Positions 24,038 through 33,958 are shown, numbered from the stretch's first letter. The stretch: DNA of 64,000 bases from Flavobacterium branchiicola (GCF_018383905.1 NZ_JAGYWA010000004.1:124001-188000); one strand, 5' to 3'. Notes: generated from the sequence alone by a model not told the origin. Translations and numbers: made by a program.

Positions 24038-27000
24038 ATGAAAAAACTAATGACTAACTTTATTCATTGGAATGCTAACCACAGAGCAGTTCCTTTGATT
24101 TTATTCTTGTTACTGACTAGTAATTTTATTACTGCTCAGGTAAAAGTATCAGGAGTAGTATCTGATGATAAAGGAATGACAATTCCTGGCGCCAACATTT
24201 CTGTTGTTGGAACCAAAACTTCAGCCTCTACAGACTTTGATGGTAAGTATACAATTGATGCTCCTGCAAATGGAACTTTATTAGTCTCCTTTATTGGATT
24301 TGATTCTCAAAAAATAGCCATTTCTGGCAAAACAAAAATTAATATCTCTTTAAAATCAAGTTCAGAAGACTTAAAAGAGGTTGTTGTAATTGGTTACGGA
24401 ACTCAGAAAAAGAAGGATGTAAACGGTGCAATATCTTCAGTAAAAGCTGCAGATATTGAAAATTTAAAACAGGTTTCTATAGATCAGATGCTTCAGGGTA
24501 AAGCGGCTGGGGTTTCGGTTACGAATAACTCCGGACAACCTGGTGGCGCGGCATCTGTAAGGGTACGTGGAACGACATCTATTACTGGAACAAACGAGCC
24601 TTTATATGTAATTGACGGTGTGCCAATTTCTGGAGATGCAACAGGTAAATCGACTAGTGGCCAGACTTTGGTTGGTAAGGATGGATTTTCATCTTCAGGA
24701 GGAAGCGGAAATAATGCTATGAGCCCATTGTCTATGATTAATCCAAATGATATCGAGTCAATGGATATTTTGAAAGATGCTTCGGCTACGGCAATTTACG
24801 GATCAAGAGGTGCAAATGGTGTAATTATTATCACTACAAAATCAGGTAAAAAAGGAACAGGTAGAATTGCTTACGAAAACTACACTTCGTTTTCTTCTGT
24901 AACAAACAAACTAGATGTTTTGACTTTACCGGAATATGCTACTTTAAAAACTAATCTGGCTAAATTATGGGGATATCAGACGCGTCAGGAATTTTCTCAT
25001 CCTGAATTATTAGGACCTGGAACAAACTGGCAAGATGAGGTTTACAGAACTGCAATTTCTAACAGTCACCAATTATCATTTTCTGGAGCTAAAGACGGAA
25101 CAAGTTATTATTTGTCTGGAAGTTATTTAGATAACGAAGGAACAATCATTAACTCTGGATTAAAAAGATATACAGTAAGATTGAATTTGGATTCAAAAAT
25201 TAAATCTTGGTTAAGAATAGGAGGAAATCTAACAGGAGGTATTACAAATGAAAAAATCACAGTGAATCAAAGTTATTCCGGATTGATTTCGAATACCTTA
25301 TTGCAATCACCAGATATCCCGGTTAGAAATTCTGACGGAACTTTTGCAGGACCTCCATCATCTGAGCAAAGTGTAACGTATTATAATCCGGTTGCTGAGG
25401 CTTTGACCAGAGAAAATAAATTGGTTAGAAAAAATTTCTTAGGAAATGTTTATGCGGAAGCTGAGATTGTTAAAGGTTTAAAATACCGTTTAGAAATTGC
25501 AGCCAATACTGAGTTTTCTGATAATAGTGATTTTAGACCCTCTTATGCTTGGGGAAGCCAGGTTAATTTATTAGCAGATCTTGATGTAAGAAGTCAGAAT
25601 TGGTATTCGACCAATATCAAAAATTTATTGACTTACGATAAAACTATCGGAAAACATAAATTTACAATCCTGGCAGGTCAGGAAGCAAATGATTCTCACT
25701 GGGAGGGTTTAGTTGCATCTGCACAAGGTTTTAAAACCAACTCCATTCATACTATTAATTTAGCAGATGTTGATAATAATACGATTACACAATATAAAGG
25801 TAGTGCTTCACTTTCTTCCCTTTTTGCTCGTGTTATTTATGACTTTAATGACAAATACAGTATTACGGCTTCAATCAGACAAGACGTTTCTTCTAAATTT
25901 GACCCGACAACAGAGAATCAAAAAGGAGTTTTTAATGCGATTTCAGGTTCTTGGAGATTATCTAGTGAATCTTTCATGGAAGGAACTCGTAAATATGTAG
26001 ACAATATTAAATTTAGAATTGGTTACGGTGAAACTGGTAATCAACAAATTCCAAACAATAGTTATTCTGCAATGTTAGGAGCTCAGAATTCAGGATTAGG
26101 AAGCGGATTTTTACCTTCAAATTATCCAAATCCAAATTTAGTTTGGGAATCATTAAATCAAACTAACTTAGGTATTGATTTTACAATGCTGAATAATAAA
26201 CTTTCTGCAAGCTTTGATGTTTACGACAAAAAATCTGAAGGTTTCTTATTTCAGGTTCCATTACCATTATACTTAACAGGTGGCGGAGGTCAGTATGGGG
26301 GAATTTCTGCGCCTTATTCTAATTTGGGTACAATGAGTAACAAAGGTTATGATTTAACTATTGGTTATGACATGAGATCTACTGGTAATTTTAACTGGAA
26401 TGCATCAGCAGTTGTTTCACATTATAAAAATAATCTTGATGAAATTGCCAACGGAATTGTATTAACACAGGAAGTAAATACTAACGGATATCAGCCGGTT
26501 GTTGTTACTAATACGACAATTGGAAATCCTATTGGATTGTTCTACGGATATAAAACAGACGGTATCTTTAAAGATCAGGCTGTTTTAGATAAAGCGCCAT
26601 TGCAATTTGGTCAGCCAGTTGGAACAGGTGCAGGAGAAACGGCTCTTGGAGATGTAAAATATGTGGATACTAATAAAGATGGGAAAATTGATGCAAGCGA
26701 TAAAACGTATATCGGAAACCCACATCCAAAATTTACGTACGGTTTTACAAACAACTTTAAATACAAAAACATTGATCTTTCTATTTTTCTTCAGGGATCA
26801 TATGGAAATGATGTAATGAATTTGACAAGAAGAGGTGGAACAACAAATGCATCTTTATATGATAATCAGTTAGTAGAAGCTCTTGATTATTATTCGTCTA
26901 CAAATACAGCAAGTAATAATCCTAGACCAATTGCAGATGCATCAAATAATAACTTGCTTATTTCTGATCGTTATGTTGAAGACGGATCTTATTTAAGAAT

Positions 27001-27229
27001 TCAGAATATAACACTAGGATATTCATTACCTCAGGATGTTATTTCAAAATATAAGATTTCAAGATTAAGATTGTACGGATCTGCTCAGAACTTATATACG
27101 TTTACGAATTATTCAGGTTACGATCCGGAGATTGGTTCATTTAATCAAAATGTGCTTTTATCAGGAATTGACAACGGAAGATATCCGGTTGCCAGAACGT
27201 TTTTAGTTGGACTTAACCTAGAATTTTAA
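24038..27229 (+). CDS. SusC-like TonB-dependent outer-membrane transporter
   Basis: This 1063-residue transporter has a signal peptide ending near residue 33 (FITAQ) and an N-terminal carboxypeptidase-regulatory-like domain (about 36-112). A TonB-box-like segment EVVVIGYGTQKKKDV is followed by a plug domain (LYVIDGVPI, ASATAIYGSRGANGVI) and a 22-strand barrel ending in LVGLNLEF. It imports glycans in complex with SusD and is powered by TonB/ExbBD. SusD follows after 13 bp. From the surrounding enzymes the cargo should be galacto- or glucomannan oligosaccharides. Confidence 0.95.
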   Translation: MKKLMTNFIHWNANHRAVPLILFLLLTSNFITAQVKVSGVVSDDKGMTIPGANISVVGTKTSASTDFDGKYTIDAPANGTLLVSFIGFDSQKIAISGKTKINISLKSSSEDLKEVVVIGYGTQKKKDVNGAISSVKAADIENLKQVSIDQMLQGKAAGVSVTNNSGQPGGAASVRVRGTTSITGTNEPLYVIDGVPISGDATGKSTSGQTLVGKDGFSSSGGSGNNAMSPLSMINPNDIESMDILKDASATAIYGSRGANGVIIITTKSGKKGTGRIAYENYTSFSSVTNKLDVLTLPEYATLKTNLAKLWGYQTRQEFSHPELLGPGTNWQDEVYRTAISNSHQLSFSGAKDGTSYYLSGSYLDNEGTIINSGLKRYTVRLNLDSKIKSWLRIGGNLTGGITNEKITVNQSYSGLISNTLLQSPDIPVRNSDGTFAGPPSSEQSVTYYNPVAEALTRENKLVRKNFLGNVYAEAEIVKGLKYRLEIAANTEFSDNSDFRPSYAWGSQVNLLADLDVRSQNWYSTNIKNLLTYDKTIGKHKFTILAGQEANDSHWEGLVASAQGFKTNSIHTINLADVDNNTITQYKGSASLSSLFARVIYDFNDKYSITASIRQDVSSKFDPTTENQKGVFNAISGSWRLSSESFMEGTRKYVDNIKFRIGYGETGNQQIPNNSYSAMLGAQNSGLGSGFLPSNYPNPNLVWESLNQTNLGIDFTMLNNKLSASFDVYDKKSEGFLFQVPLPLYLTGGGGQYGGISAPYSNLGTMSNKGYDLTIGYDMRSTGNFNWNASAVVSHYKNNLDEIANGIVLTQEVNTNGYQPVVVTNTTIGNPIGLFYGYKTDGIFKDQAVLDKAPLQFGQPVGTGAGETALGDVKYVDTNKDGKIDASDKTYIGNPHPKFTYGFTNNFKYKNIDLSIFLQGSYGNDVMNLTRRGGTTNASLYDNQLVEALDYYSSTNTASNNPRPIADASNNNLLISDRYVEDGSYLRIQNITLGYSLPQDVISKYKISRLRLYGSAQNLYTFTNYSGYDPEIGSFNQNVLLSGIDNGRYPVARTFLVGLNLEF

Positions 27230-27242
27230 AAATTAAAGAAAA

Positions 27243-28841
27243 ATGAAAAAGAAATCTTTTTTAAATAGATATAGTTTGCTTCTTGTAGCAGCAGCATTTC
27301 TGACTTTTGGATCGTGTCAGGATGATTTTACAGACAGACCTTCTGAAGATGGTATTAGTTTAGATTCGTATTACAGCACAAACGATCAGGTGGCATCTGC
27401 AACAAATGGTATGTATAGCAGAACCTGGTTTCAAATGTATAACAAGTTTTGGTGGGCGCTGGAAGTTGGTTCCGGAAATATGTATTCTGGTTCTCCCGAT
27501 GTAAGCGGATTAAGAACATTCTCTTTAAACGGAAGTGATCCTGAATTGGTAAACGGATGGTCGTCTTTATGGGCAAATGTGCAGCAATCGAACATGATTA
27601 TCAACTTTTTGGCTGCCAGAGTTGGGCCGGCTGTTGATAAAAGTGTTTTAGATAATACAATGGGAGAAGCTTATTTTCTTAGAGCGACTGCTTATTTTGA
27701 TTTAGTTAGACTTTGGGGGCCGGTGCCAATTATCGAAAACCCGCTTGATTATACAAGTAACCCTTATGTAAACACGAATAACGTTGCAGATATTTATAAA
27801 TTAATCACAATGGATTATTTAAAAGCAATTGAATTATTAGCAGCTAAAAACAGAGGGACTAATTATGCCAGTAACGGACATGTTTCTAAAGGTTCTGCAA
27901 AAGCAATGCTGGCAAAGGTGTATTTGTATCAAAAAGATTATGCAAATGCCAGAGCAATGGCTGAAGCGGTTATAAATAGCGGTGAATTTAAGCTTTTAGG
28001 TGGTGATTTATTGCCAGGAAAAAGTTTTGCAGATTTGTTTACATATCCAAACAATAATAATGAAGAATCTATTTTTGCGATTCAATGGAAAGGTGATGGT
28101 AATTATGGATCTGCAAACAACTGTAATACACAATTTGGATTTGCAGATGGTACATTATCAACTTCTAATGCATCGTATGCAGGAGTTTTTGGACCAAGTC
28201 AGGATGTAATGCTTTCTTTATATGGAGAAGGAGATTTAAGAAAACATGAAACAGTAATGGTTGGTGGAGATACTTACCCAAATATTAAAACAACTCTTGG
28301 GGTTGGTTTAACGGTTCCAACTGGTAAAGATTTAGCACAGGGTTCCGGCGGAGCGATTAAAAAATATTGTATTGGTGTTGTTAACGGAAATGCAACTGGT
28401 CAAATTGACGGTTGGGCTATGATGGATAATAATTCGTATGTAATGCGTTATGCGGAGTTATTGTTGATTCATGCTGAGGCTGTTTTAGGTTCAAATGCAA
28501 GTACTACAGATGCTGCTGCTTTGAGTTCAATTAATGCAGTTAGAAAAAGAGCAGGTTTAGCAAATCTAACTTCAATAACTTTTGATGATATCTTTTTAGA
28601 AAGAAGAAAAGAATTGTGTTTTGAAGGTGATTATTGGTTCGACTTAGGGCGTATTGATAAAAATAAAGCAATCGCAATTATGACAGCTCAAAATAGAGGT
28701 GACAGATATGCCGAGCGTCATTACACACCAATTTACAGTGAAGATCATGCTACAAATGACTTCTATATGGATTATCCGGATAACGAGGTAGCTAAAAACC
28801 CTAAGTTGTTGCAAGCACCGGTTCCGTATACTTTTAAATAA
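27243..28841 (+). CDS. SusD-like glycan-binding lipoprotein
   Basis: This 532-residue lipoprotein has signal MKKKSFLNRYSLLLVAAAFL followed by TFGSC. It shows SusD/RagB hallmarks: TPR-type helices with AYFLRATAYFDLVRLWGPVP, and the C-terminal block FDDIFLERRKELCFEGDYWFD. It caps the SusC barrel on the cell surface and delivers glycans. It starts 13 bp after susC and is followed 19 bp later by the third gene of the operon. Confidence 0.95.
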   Translation: MKKKSFLNRYSLLLVAAAFLTFGSCQDDFTDRPSEDGISLDSYYSTNDQVASATNGMYSRTWFQMYNKFWWALEVGSGNMYSGSPDVSGLRTFSLNGSDPELVNGWSSLWANVQQSNMIINFLAARVGPAVDKSVLDNTMGEAYFLRATAYFDLVRLWGPVPIIENPLDYTSNPYVNTNNVADIYKLITMDYLKAIELLAAKNRGTNYASNGHVSKGSAKAMLAKVYLYQKDYANARAMAEAVINSGEFKLLGGDLLPGKSFADLFTYPNNNNEESIFAIQWKGDGNYGSANNCNTQFGFADGTLSTSNASYAGVFGPSQDVMLSLYGEGDLRKHETVMVGGDTYPNIKTTLGVGLTVPTGKDLAQGSGGAIKKYCIGVVNGNATGQIDGWAMMDNNSYVMRYAELLLIHAEAVLGSNASTTDAAALSSINAVRKRAGLANLTSITFDDIFLERRKELCFEGDYWFDLGRIDKNKAIAIMTAQNRGDRYAERHYTPIYSEDHATNDFYMDYPDNEVAKNPKLLQAPVPYTFK

Positions 28842-28860
28842 TTTCTAAAATTTGACTAAA

Positions 28861-29898
28861 ATGAAAAATATAAAAATAAAATACCTTTTGCTAATTATAA
28901 TGGCAGTTATGGTACTAGGTGTGTTTTCTTCCTGCGACAGCAATGACTCGTCAGATAGTAGCGGAGGAGCACCTGTAATTACAAGTGTAGCATTGTCTGA
29001 AGAAGGAGATTTAGTTCCGGTTACGCTTGGTGATCCTAAAAATTATTATATCATTCAGGGAACTGGGCTTTCGACAGTAACAAAAATCTATTTTAATGAT
29101 TTTGATACTTATTTCAATCCGACATTGGTTACAGATACTGCAATATTTGTTTTGATTGATGAAAAAACACCTTATGCAAATTCCAGTAACAAATTAAAAT
29201 TAGTTACCAAACAAGGAACAGTTTTGTATGATTTCGTTGTTGCTCCGCCAACACCTAAATTTGATAGTTTTAATTCTATTAATGCGGCCGAAGGAGACGT
29301 TGTTACCGTTTATGGAGATTATTTCCTGAATCCAACAGTAAAAGTAGGAACTGTTGATGTACCGGTTATTTCATCTACTTTGACACAAATTAAATTTAAA
29401 ATGCCTGCTAATGCAACAGATAAATATGTATCGGTTACTAATATTTCGGGTACAACAAGTTCTCAGGAAGCAATTGGTTCAGCATTGTATGATGATATTC
29501 TACAAGGTGATGCAGGACATTGGATGTGGGACGGAAAAGATACTTTTGATACGAACTTTAAAGATGATAAAGTTCAGGGTGAAGCAGCAATTAAATTTGT
29601 TTTTGGCGGATGGAATGGAGCAGATATGAAGTTTAATTCCAGAGATATATCAAAATACAAAGCATTCAGAGTTAAAGTAAAAAGTGTTTCTACAAATACA
29701 GCAGCTAGTATTATATTTGTTTTTGGAGGTTGGGCTTATCAAATTAAAAAGCCGTTAACATCAAAATGGACAACAATTGAAATTCCATTTTCTGATATCG
29801 GAAACCCAACGACTTTCGACCAGTTAACATTACAGGAATCTGGAAGTTTTGGAGGAAATACAATTCTTATGGATGACATGGGATTTGTTTTAAAATAA
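28861..29898 (+). CDS. Surface glycan-binding lipoprotein with IPT/TIG domains
   Basis: I start this gene at the ATG 28861 rather than the in-frame TTG at 28852. The 345-residue product begins with a lipoprotein signal (VLGVFSSC). Two IPT/TIG-like immunoglobulin domains follow (about 35-120 and 120-195), and the C-terminal roughly 150-residue region (GHWMWDGKDTF to the end) looks like a carbohydrate-binding beta-sandwich. Position right after SusD is typical of surface glycan-binding proteins, which usually lack sequence similarity between loci. Mannan binding is inferred. Confidence 0.8.
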   Translation: MKNIKIKYLLLIIMAVMVLGVFSSCDSNDSSDSSGGAPVITSVALSEEGDLVPVTLGDPKNYYIIQGTGLSTVTKIYFNDFDTYFNPTLVTDTAIFVLIDEKTPYANSSNKLKLVTKQGTVLYDFVVAPPTPKFDSFNSINAAEGDVVTVYGDYFLNPTVKVGTVDVPVISSTLTQIKFKMPANATDKYVSVTNISGTTSSQEAIGSALYDDILQGDAGHWMWDGKDTFDTNFKDDKVQGEAAIKFVFGGWNGADMKFNSRDISKYKAFRVKVKSVSTNTAASIIFVFGGWAYQIKKPLTSKWTTIEIPFSDIGNPTTFDQLTLQESGSFGGNTILMDDMGFVLK

Positions 29899-29929
29899 AA
29901 AGCAGTTATTTATTTTGAGTTATGTTTGA

Positions 29930-29962
29930 AGTATTCCCTAATCTACTCAATTAGGGAATACT
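29930..29962 (+). terminator. Terminator-like hairpin inside the susCD operon
   Basis: A perfect 13-bp stem (29930-29942 with 29950-29962) with a 7-nt loop is followed by seven Ts. It lies between the glycan-binding gene and GH27, so it should lower or end transcription before the two glycosidases. Confidence 0.88.
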
Positions 29963-29992
29963 TTTTTTGTATAATTAATTATTGAAATTTTA

Positions 29993-31228
29993 ATGATGAA
30001 AAAGATTATTTCGCTAGTGATTTTGTTTGTGTCAGGTTTAAGTTTTGGACAAGGAAATACACACAATCAAACAGGAGGAAAATTTGAAGGTTTGGCTATG
30101 ACTCCGCCTATGGGATGGAATTCATGGAATACTTTTGCTACCAATATTGATGAAAAACTGGTAAAAGAAACCGCAGATATCATGGTTTCATCGGGTTTGG
30201 CAGCAGTAGGTTATAATTATATTGTGTTAGATGATGGCTGGATGACCAAAGAGCGTGATGCAAATGGAGATTTAGTTCCTGATCCGGTTAAATTTCCTAA
30301 CGGAATGAAAGCTGTAATAGATTATGTACACAATAAAGGTTTAAAATTTGGTTTGTATAATTGTGCCGGAACTCAAACCTGCGCCGGCTATCCCGGAACT
30401 CGTGGTTATGAATATCAGGATGCTCGCTTTTATGCTAAACTCGGAATTGATTTTCTTAAATACGATTGGTGTAATACAAAAGGAATTACCGCTCCGGAAG
30501 CGTATACTACAATGAGTAATGCTCTAAAAACGGCAGGAAGACCAATTGTTTTCAGTCTTTGCGAATGGGGAGACAATCAGCCATGGGAGTGGGGTAAACC
30601 GGTTGGAAATCTTTGGAGAATTTCCGGAGATATTTATCCTTGCTTTGATTGCGAGTTTAAACATCCGGAAAACTGGTCTTCTTGGGGATTTATGAAAATT
30701 GCCGAAATGCGAAAAGACATTCGTAAATATTCAGGTCCCGATCATTGGAATGATTTTGATATGATGGAAGTAGGAAATGAAATGAATGACACAGAAGATA
30801 AAGCTCATTTTGCAATGTGGTGTATGCTCGCTTCTCCTTTATTTACAGGAAATGATTATAGAAAAATGTCTAAAGAAACGCTGGCTATTTTAACAAACAA
30901 AGATTTAATTGCTATAAATCAGGATAAATTAGGGATTCAGGGTTTTAAATATGCGGCAGAAGATGGACTGGAAGTTTGGGTAAAACCATTGACTGATGAA
31001 AATTGGGCGATTACTTTCTTAAATAGAAGCGATGTTTCTAAGAAAATAAATTTCGACTTTAAAAAGAATACTATTAAAGATGCTGATTTTGGTTACGACG
31101 CCGATTTTAATAAAGTAACCTATAGAATAAAAGATCTTTGGAAGAATAAGGAGGTTGGAACAACTAAAAAGAGTTTTATTTCAGAACTTGCTTCTCACGA
31201 TGTAATTACAATTAGATTAATTCCTTAA
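29993..31228 (+). CDS. GH27 alpha-galactosidase
   Basis: This 411-residue exported enzyme has a signal peptide of about 20 residues. The GH27 barrel opens with the hallmark MTPPMGWNSWNTF, carries nucleophile Asp158 in FLKYDWCN and acid/base Asp213 in RISGDIYP, and includes DHWNDFDMMEVGN. A beta-sandwich C-terminal domain covers about 320-411. It removes alpha-1,6-galactose from galactomannan. The gene follows a strong terminator, so it may have its own weak promoter or live on read-through. A second predicted alpha-galactosidase (GH97) lies at 14099-16078. Confidence 0.95.
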   Translation: MMKKIISLVILFVSGLSFGQGNTHNQTGGKFEGLAMTPPMGWNSWNTFATNIDEKLVKETADIMVSSGLAAVGYNYIVLDDGWMTKERDANGDLVPDPVKFPNGMKAVIDYVHNKGLKFGLYNCAGTQTCAGYPGTRGYEYQDARFYAKLGIDFLKYDWCNTKGITAPEAYTTMSNALKTAGRPIVFSLCEWGDNQPWEWGKPVGNLWRISGDIYPCFDCEFKHPENWSSWGFMKIAEMRKDIRKYSGPDHWNDFDMMEVGNEMNDTEDKAHFAMWCMLASPLFTGNDYRKMSKETLAILTNKDLIAINQDKLGIQGFKYAAEDGLEVWVKPLTDENWAITFLNRSDVSKKINFDFKKNTIKDADFGYDADFNKVTYRIKDLWKNKEVGTTKKSFISELASHDVITIRLIP

Positions 31229-31237
31229 ATCTTAAAT

Positions 31238-32203
31238 ATGAAACCAAAAGCGATATTTTTTACTGTTGCATTACTATTTAGTATTTGCATTCTGCAAGCA
31301 CAATTTGTAAAGAAACATGGGCAGCTAAGTGTTAGCGGAACACAATTAGTAGATAAAAATAATGAGCCAATTGTTTTACGAGGTTTAAGTTTTGGCTGGC
31401 ATAGTATGTGGCCACGATTTTATAACGAAAAAGCAGTTAGTTGGTTAAAGAAAGATTTTAATTGCAATGTTGTTCGTGCAGCAATGGGAATTGAACTTGG
31501 AGAGTATTCTTATATGAAAGATCCTCAATTTTCTAAAGAAAAAATTGAAGCGGTTATAAATGGAGCAATAAAATCAGATATTTATGTAATTATCGATTGG
31601 CACAGTCATAATATTAACCTCAAGGAAGCAACAGCTTTTTTTGATGAAATGTCTAAAAAGTATGCAAAACATCCCAATATAATATATGAGGTGTTTAATG
31701 AGCCAGATTATGAAACCTGGTGGGAAGTTAAAAATTATGCCGAGGAAATAATTCAGGTAATTAGAAAAAACGACCCAAATAATATTATTTTGGTAGGCTG
31801 TCCGCATTGGGATCAGGATATTGATCTTCCTGCTGCAGATCCAATTGTTGGGTATACTAATATAATGTATACCATGCATTTTTATGCAGCTACACATGGC
31901 AAAGAATTAAGAGACAGAACAGATGCCGCAATAAAAAGTGGTCTTCCTGTTTTTATTTCTGAATCTGCCGGAATGGAAGCTTCTGGTGATGGTCCGTTAA
32001 ATATAAAAGCGTGGCAGGATTATATTGATTGGATGGAAGCTAAAAAACTCAGCTGGATTACATGGTCGGTTTCAGATAAAGAGGAAACTTGTTCAATCTT
32101 AAAAAAATCTGCGAAATCAGAAGGGAAATGGAAAGATGATGATTTGAAAGAATCAGGAATTAAAGTACGCGAGTTTTTAAGAAAGTATAATGCACAAGAG
32201 TAG
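31238..32203 (+). CDS. GH5 endo-glucanase/mannanase (GH5_2-like)
   Basis: This 321-residue exported enzyme has a signal peptide of about 21 residues and a single GH5 barrel. Acid/base Glu155 is in YEVFNEPDYETW and nucleophile Glu242 is in PVFISESAGMEASG. The VLRGLSFGWHSMW opening and IIDWHSHN strand resemble cellulase-type subfamily 2 more than the GH5_7 protein of this locus. Cleavage of beta-1,4-glucosyl or mixed glucomannan bonds is likely. It starts 9 bp after GH27, so the two are co-transcribed, and it ends before a strong terminator. Confidence 0.9.
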   Translation: MKPKAIFFTVALLFSICILQAQFVKKHGQLSVSGTQLVDKNNEPIVLRGLSFGWHSMWPRFYNEKAVSWLKKDFNCNVVRAAMGIELGEYSYMKDPQFSKEKIEAVINGAIKSDIYVIIDWHSHNINLKEATAFFDEMSKKYAKHPNIIYEVFNEPDYETWWEVKNYAEEIIQVIRKNDPNNIILVGCPHWDQDIDLPAADPIVGYTNIMYTMHFYAATHGKELRDRTDAAIKSGLPVFISESAGMEASGDGPLNIKAWQDYIDWMEAKKLSWITWSVSDKEETCSILKKSAKSEGKWKDDDLKESGIKVREFLRKYNAQE

Positions 32204-32817
32204 ATAATAAATAGTTTTATATGATAAAGCCTGTTCAGAATATGAACAGGCTTTTTTTTTAAGATGATATAAAATTGATTGTTTGCAATTGAAATGTCAT
32301 AGTTATAGAGTGTCTGTTAGCAATTGGTTTTGAATCTATTTTTGTAGGAATTTTTACAGTTTGAAATTTGTTTTATGGCTGTATGGTTAATTTAAAGTGC
32401 TATTTTTTAATTTTTGTATTTTTTGATTACACCCCTATAAATTTTAGGGGTTATGCTGTTTTAAAGTTTGTTTTATTGGTTAAATAGGGCTTTTTTTGAA
32501 TGTAAATTTACTTTTAGTATTGTTTTTTGAGTTTTAAAGGCGTTTTTGTGTTGTTGATTTTTTAAAAATGATTCGGTATTAATGTCAAATAAAGATTATT
32601 GATGCTTTAATTTTTGTAATCCATAATTCTGCATTCAAAATGCCAAAAAAGTAGTTTTCGATTATTCTACTCATACAAAAGTTAATAAATTCGCTAATGA
32701 AAATGAAGAGGTTTTAGGGAGAGATTACCGGTTTTAGAAGTAACAATTTGCTATTTATTGAAGATATATAAAGATTAACTAACCAAAATCAAATAATAAC
32801 CAAAAACCAATTTACAC
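32204..32817. other. 614-bp non-coding stretch before the porin gene
   Basis: After the terminator at 32227-32260 the region is AT-rich with no coding frame. It holds an inverted repeat ACCCCTA/TAGGGGT at 32431-32451 and a TAnnTTTG match (TATTTTTG) at 32337-32344, which is too far from the next gene to be a simple promoter. The rest shows nothing I can assign. Confidence 0.5.
32227..32260 (+). terminator. Terminator of the susCD-GH27-GH5 operon
   Basis: A perfect 11-bp stem (AAGCCTGTTCA with its complement at 32243-32253) and 5-nt loop are followed by a run of Ts. Confidence 0.93.
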
Positions 32818-33891
32818 ATGAAAAAAGTATTACACATTTTAGCCGTAATGTTAACGAGTTCTTTTGCTTTTGCCCAAGAAGATAGTGAAACGTCAACTTC
32901 TCCGGCAACAACCTGGGGCGGATCAGCGGATGCTTACTATAAATATGATTTTTCTAAACAAATGAATGGATTAACGAGCTTTACCAACTCTCAGGATTCA
33001 TTTGAATTAGGAATGGCATCTGTAGAAGCGGGGCATACCTTCGGGAAAGCTTCTGTTTTTGTAGACTTAGGATTCGGGAAAAGAGCAGGCGAATTTTCAT
33101 ATAATGAAACAACAGATAAAGATATAAATGCTAAATTTTTAATTAAACAATTATTTTTCACTTACCAGGTAACAGATAAATTCAAAGTTGTTGCAGGTAG
33201 TTTTGGAACACATATAGGATATGAAGTTTTGGATGCCGTAGATAATAAAAACTACAGTATGTCTTATGCTTTCTCATACGGGCCATTTTTTAATACCGGA
33301 GTAAAAGCACAATATACTTCAGGGAAATTTACCGCTATGTTTGGTATAACCAATCCAACAGATTTTAAATCTGCAATGGATGCCGGATCTAGTCAAAAGA
33401 CATATATCGGACAAGTTGGATATATTGGTGATACAGGAAGTGCTTATTTGAACTTTACATCAGGAAGCAGTAACCCGGCATCAGATGAAAACAAAACGCA
33501 GATAGATTTTGTAGCATCAAAAACGCTGAATGATTCATTTGCTTTAGGTTTTAATGCAACTTATGCAAAAACTAAAAATGATTTTGATAGTGTATTAGAT
33601 GGTGAATGGTTTTCATTAGTAGGATATGCAAACTATACATTTAATCCATCGCTTTTATTAGCCTACAGAATGGAATATTTTGATGCTAAAGATGCTGCGC
33701 CAAGTTTAGGTACTTTAACAGGTTCTAATGTTTTTGCAAATACAGTTTCTTTAAATTATAAAGTTGGAAAATTGACTATAATACCAGAATTAAGATACGA
33801 CGCTGCTTCTGAAGATATCTTTTTAGATAAAGATGCATTGCCAACCGGTGGTTCGTTCTATGCCTTAATTGCTACAACATACTCTTTCTAG
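32818..33891 (+). CDS. OmpL-like outer-membrane beta-barrel porin
   Basis: This 357-residue exported protein has a signal peptide of about 20 residues ending SFAFAQ. Alternating beta-strands typical of a barrel follow, ending with the aromatic-terminal strand ALIATTYSF. The phrases DAYYKYDFSK and FTNSQDSFELGMASVE recall the putative porin-2 (bbp2/OmpL-like) family. It is likely a general or semi-selective pore. It stands alone after a long spacer and before a terminator. A role in mannan use is possible from position but not shown. Confidence 0.8.
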   Translation: MKKVLHILAVMLTSSFAFAQEDSETSTSPATTWGGSADAYYKYDFSKQMNGLTSFTNSQDSFELGMASVEAGHTFGKASVFVDLGFGKRAGEFSYNETTDKDINAKFLIKQLFFTYQVTDKFKVVAGSFGTHIGYEVLDAVDNKNYSMSYAFSYGPFFNTGVKAQYTSGKFTAMFGITNPTDFKSAMDAGSSQKTYIGQVGYIGDTGSAYLNFTSGSSNPASDENKTQIDFVASKTLNDSFALGFNATYAKTKNDFDSVLDGEWFSLVGYANYTFNPSLLLAYRMEYFDAKDAAPSLGTLTGSNVFANTVSLNYKVGKLTIIPELRYDAASEDIFLDKDALPTGGSFYALIATTYSF

Positions 33892-33921
33892 AGATAAAGA
33901 TTGATATTTTTTTTTTTTTTT

Positions 33922-33958
33922 GGAGCTGTCGAAACATACTTATGTTTTGGCAGCTTTT
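33922..33958 (+). terminator. Terminator after the porin gene
   Basis: An imperfect stem pairs AGCTGTCGAAACAT with ATGTTTTGGCAGCT and is followed by a T run; a long T tract also precedes it. Confidence 0.7.

Noticed and set aside
7305..32203. Mannan locus as a recently transferred genomic island
   Set aside because: No integrase, tRNA attachment site or clear base-composition break was seen; the repeats are of a type found across the window.
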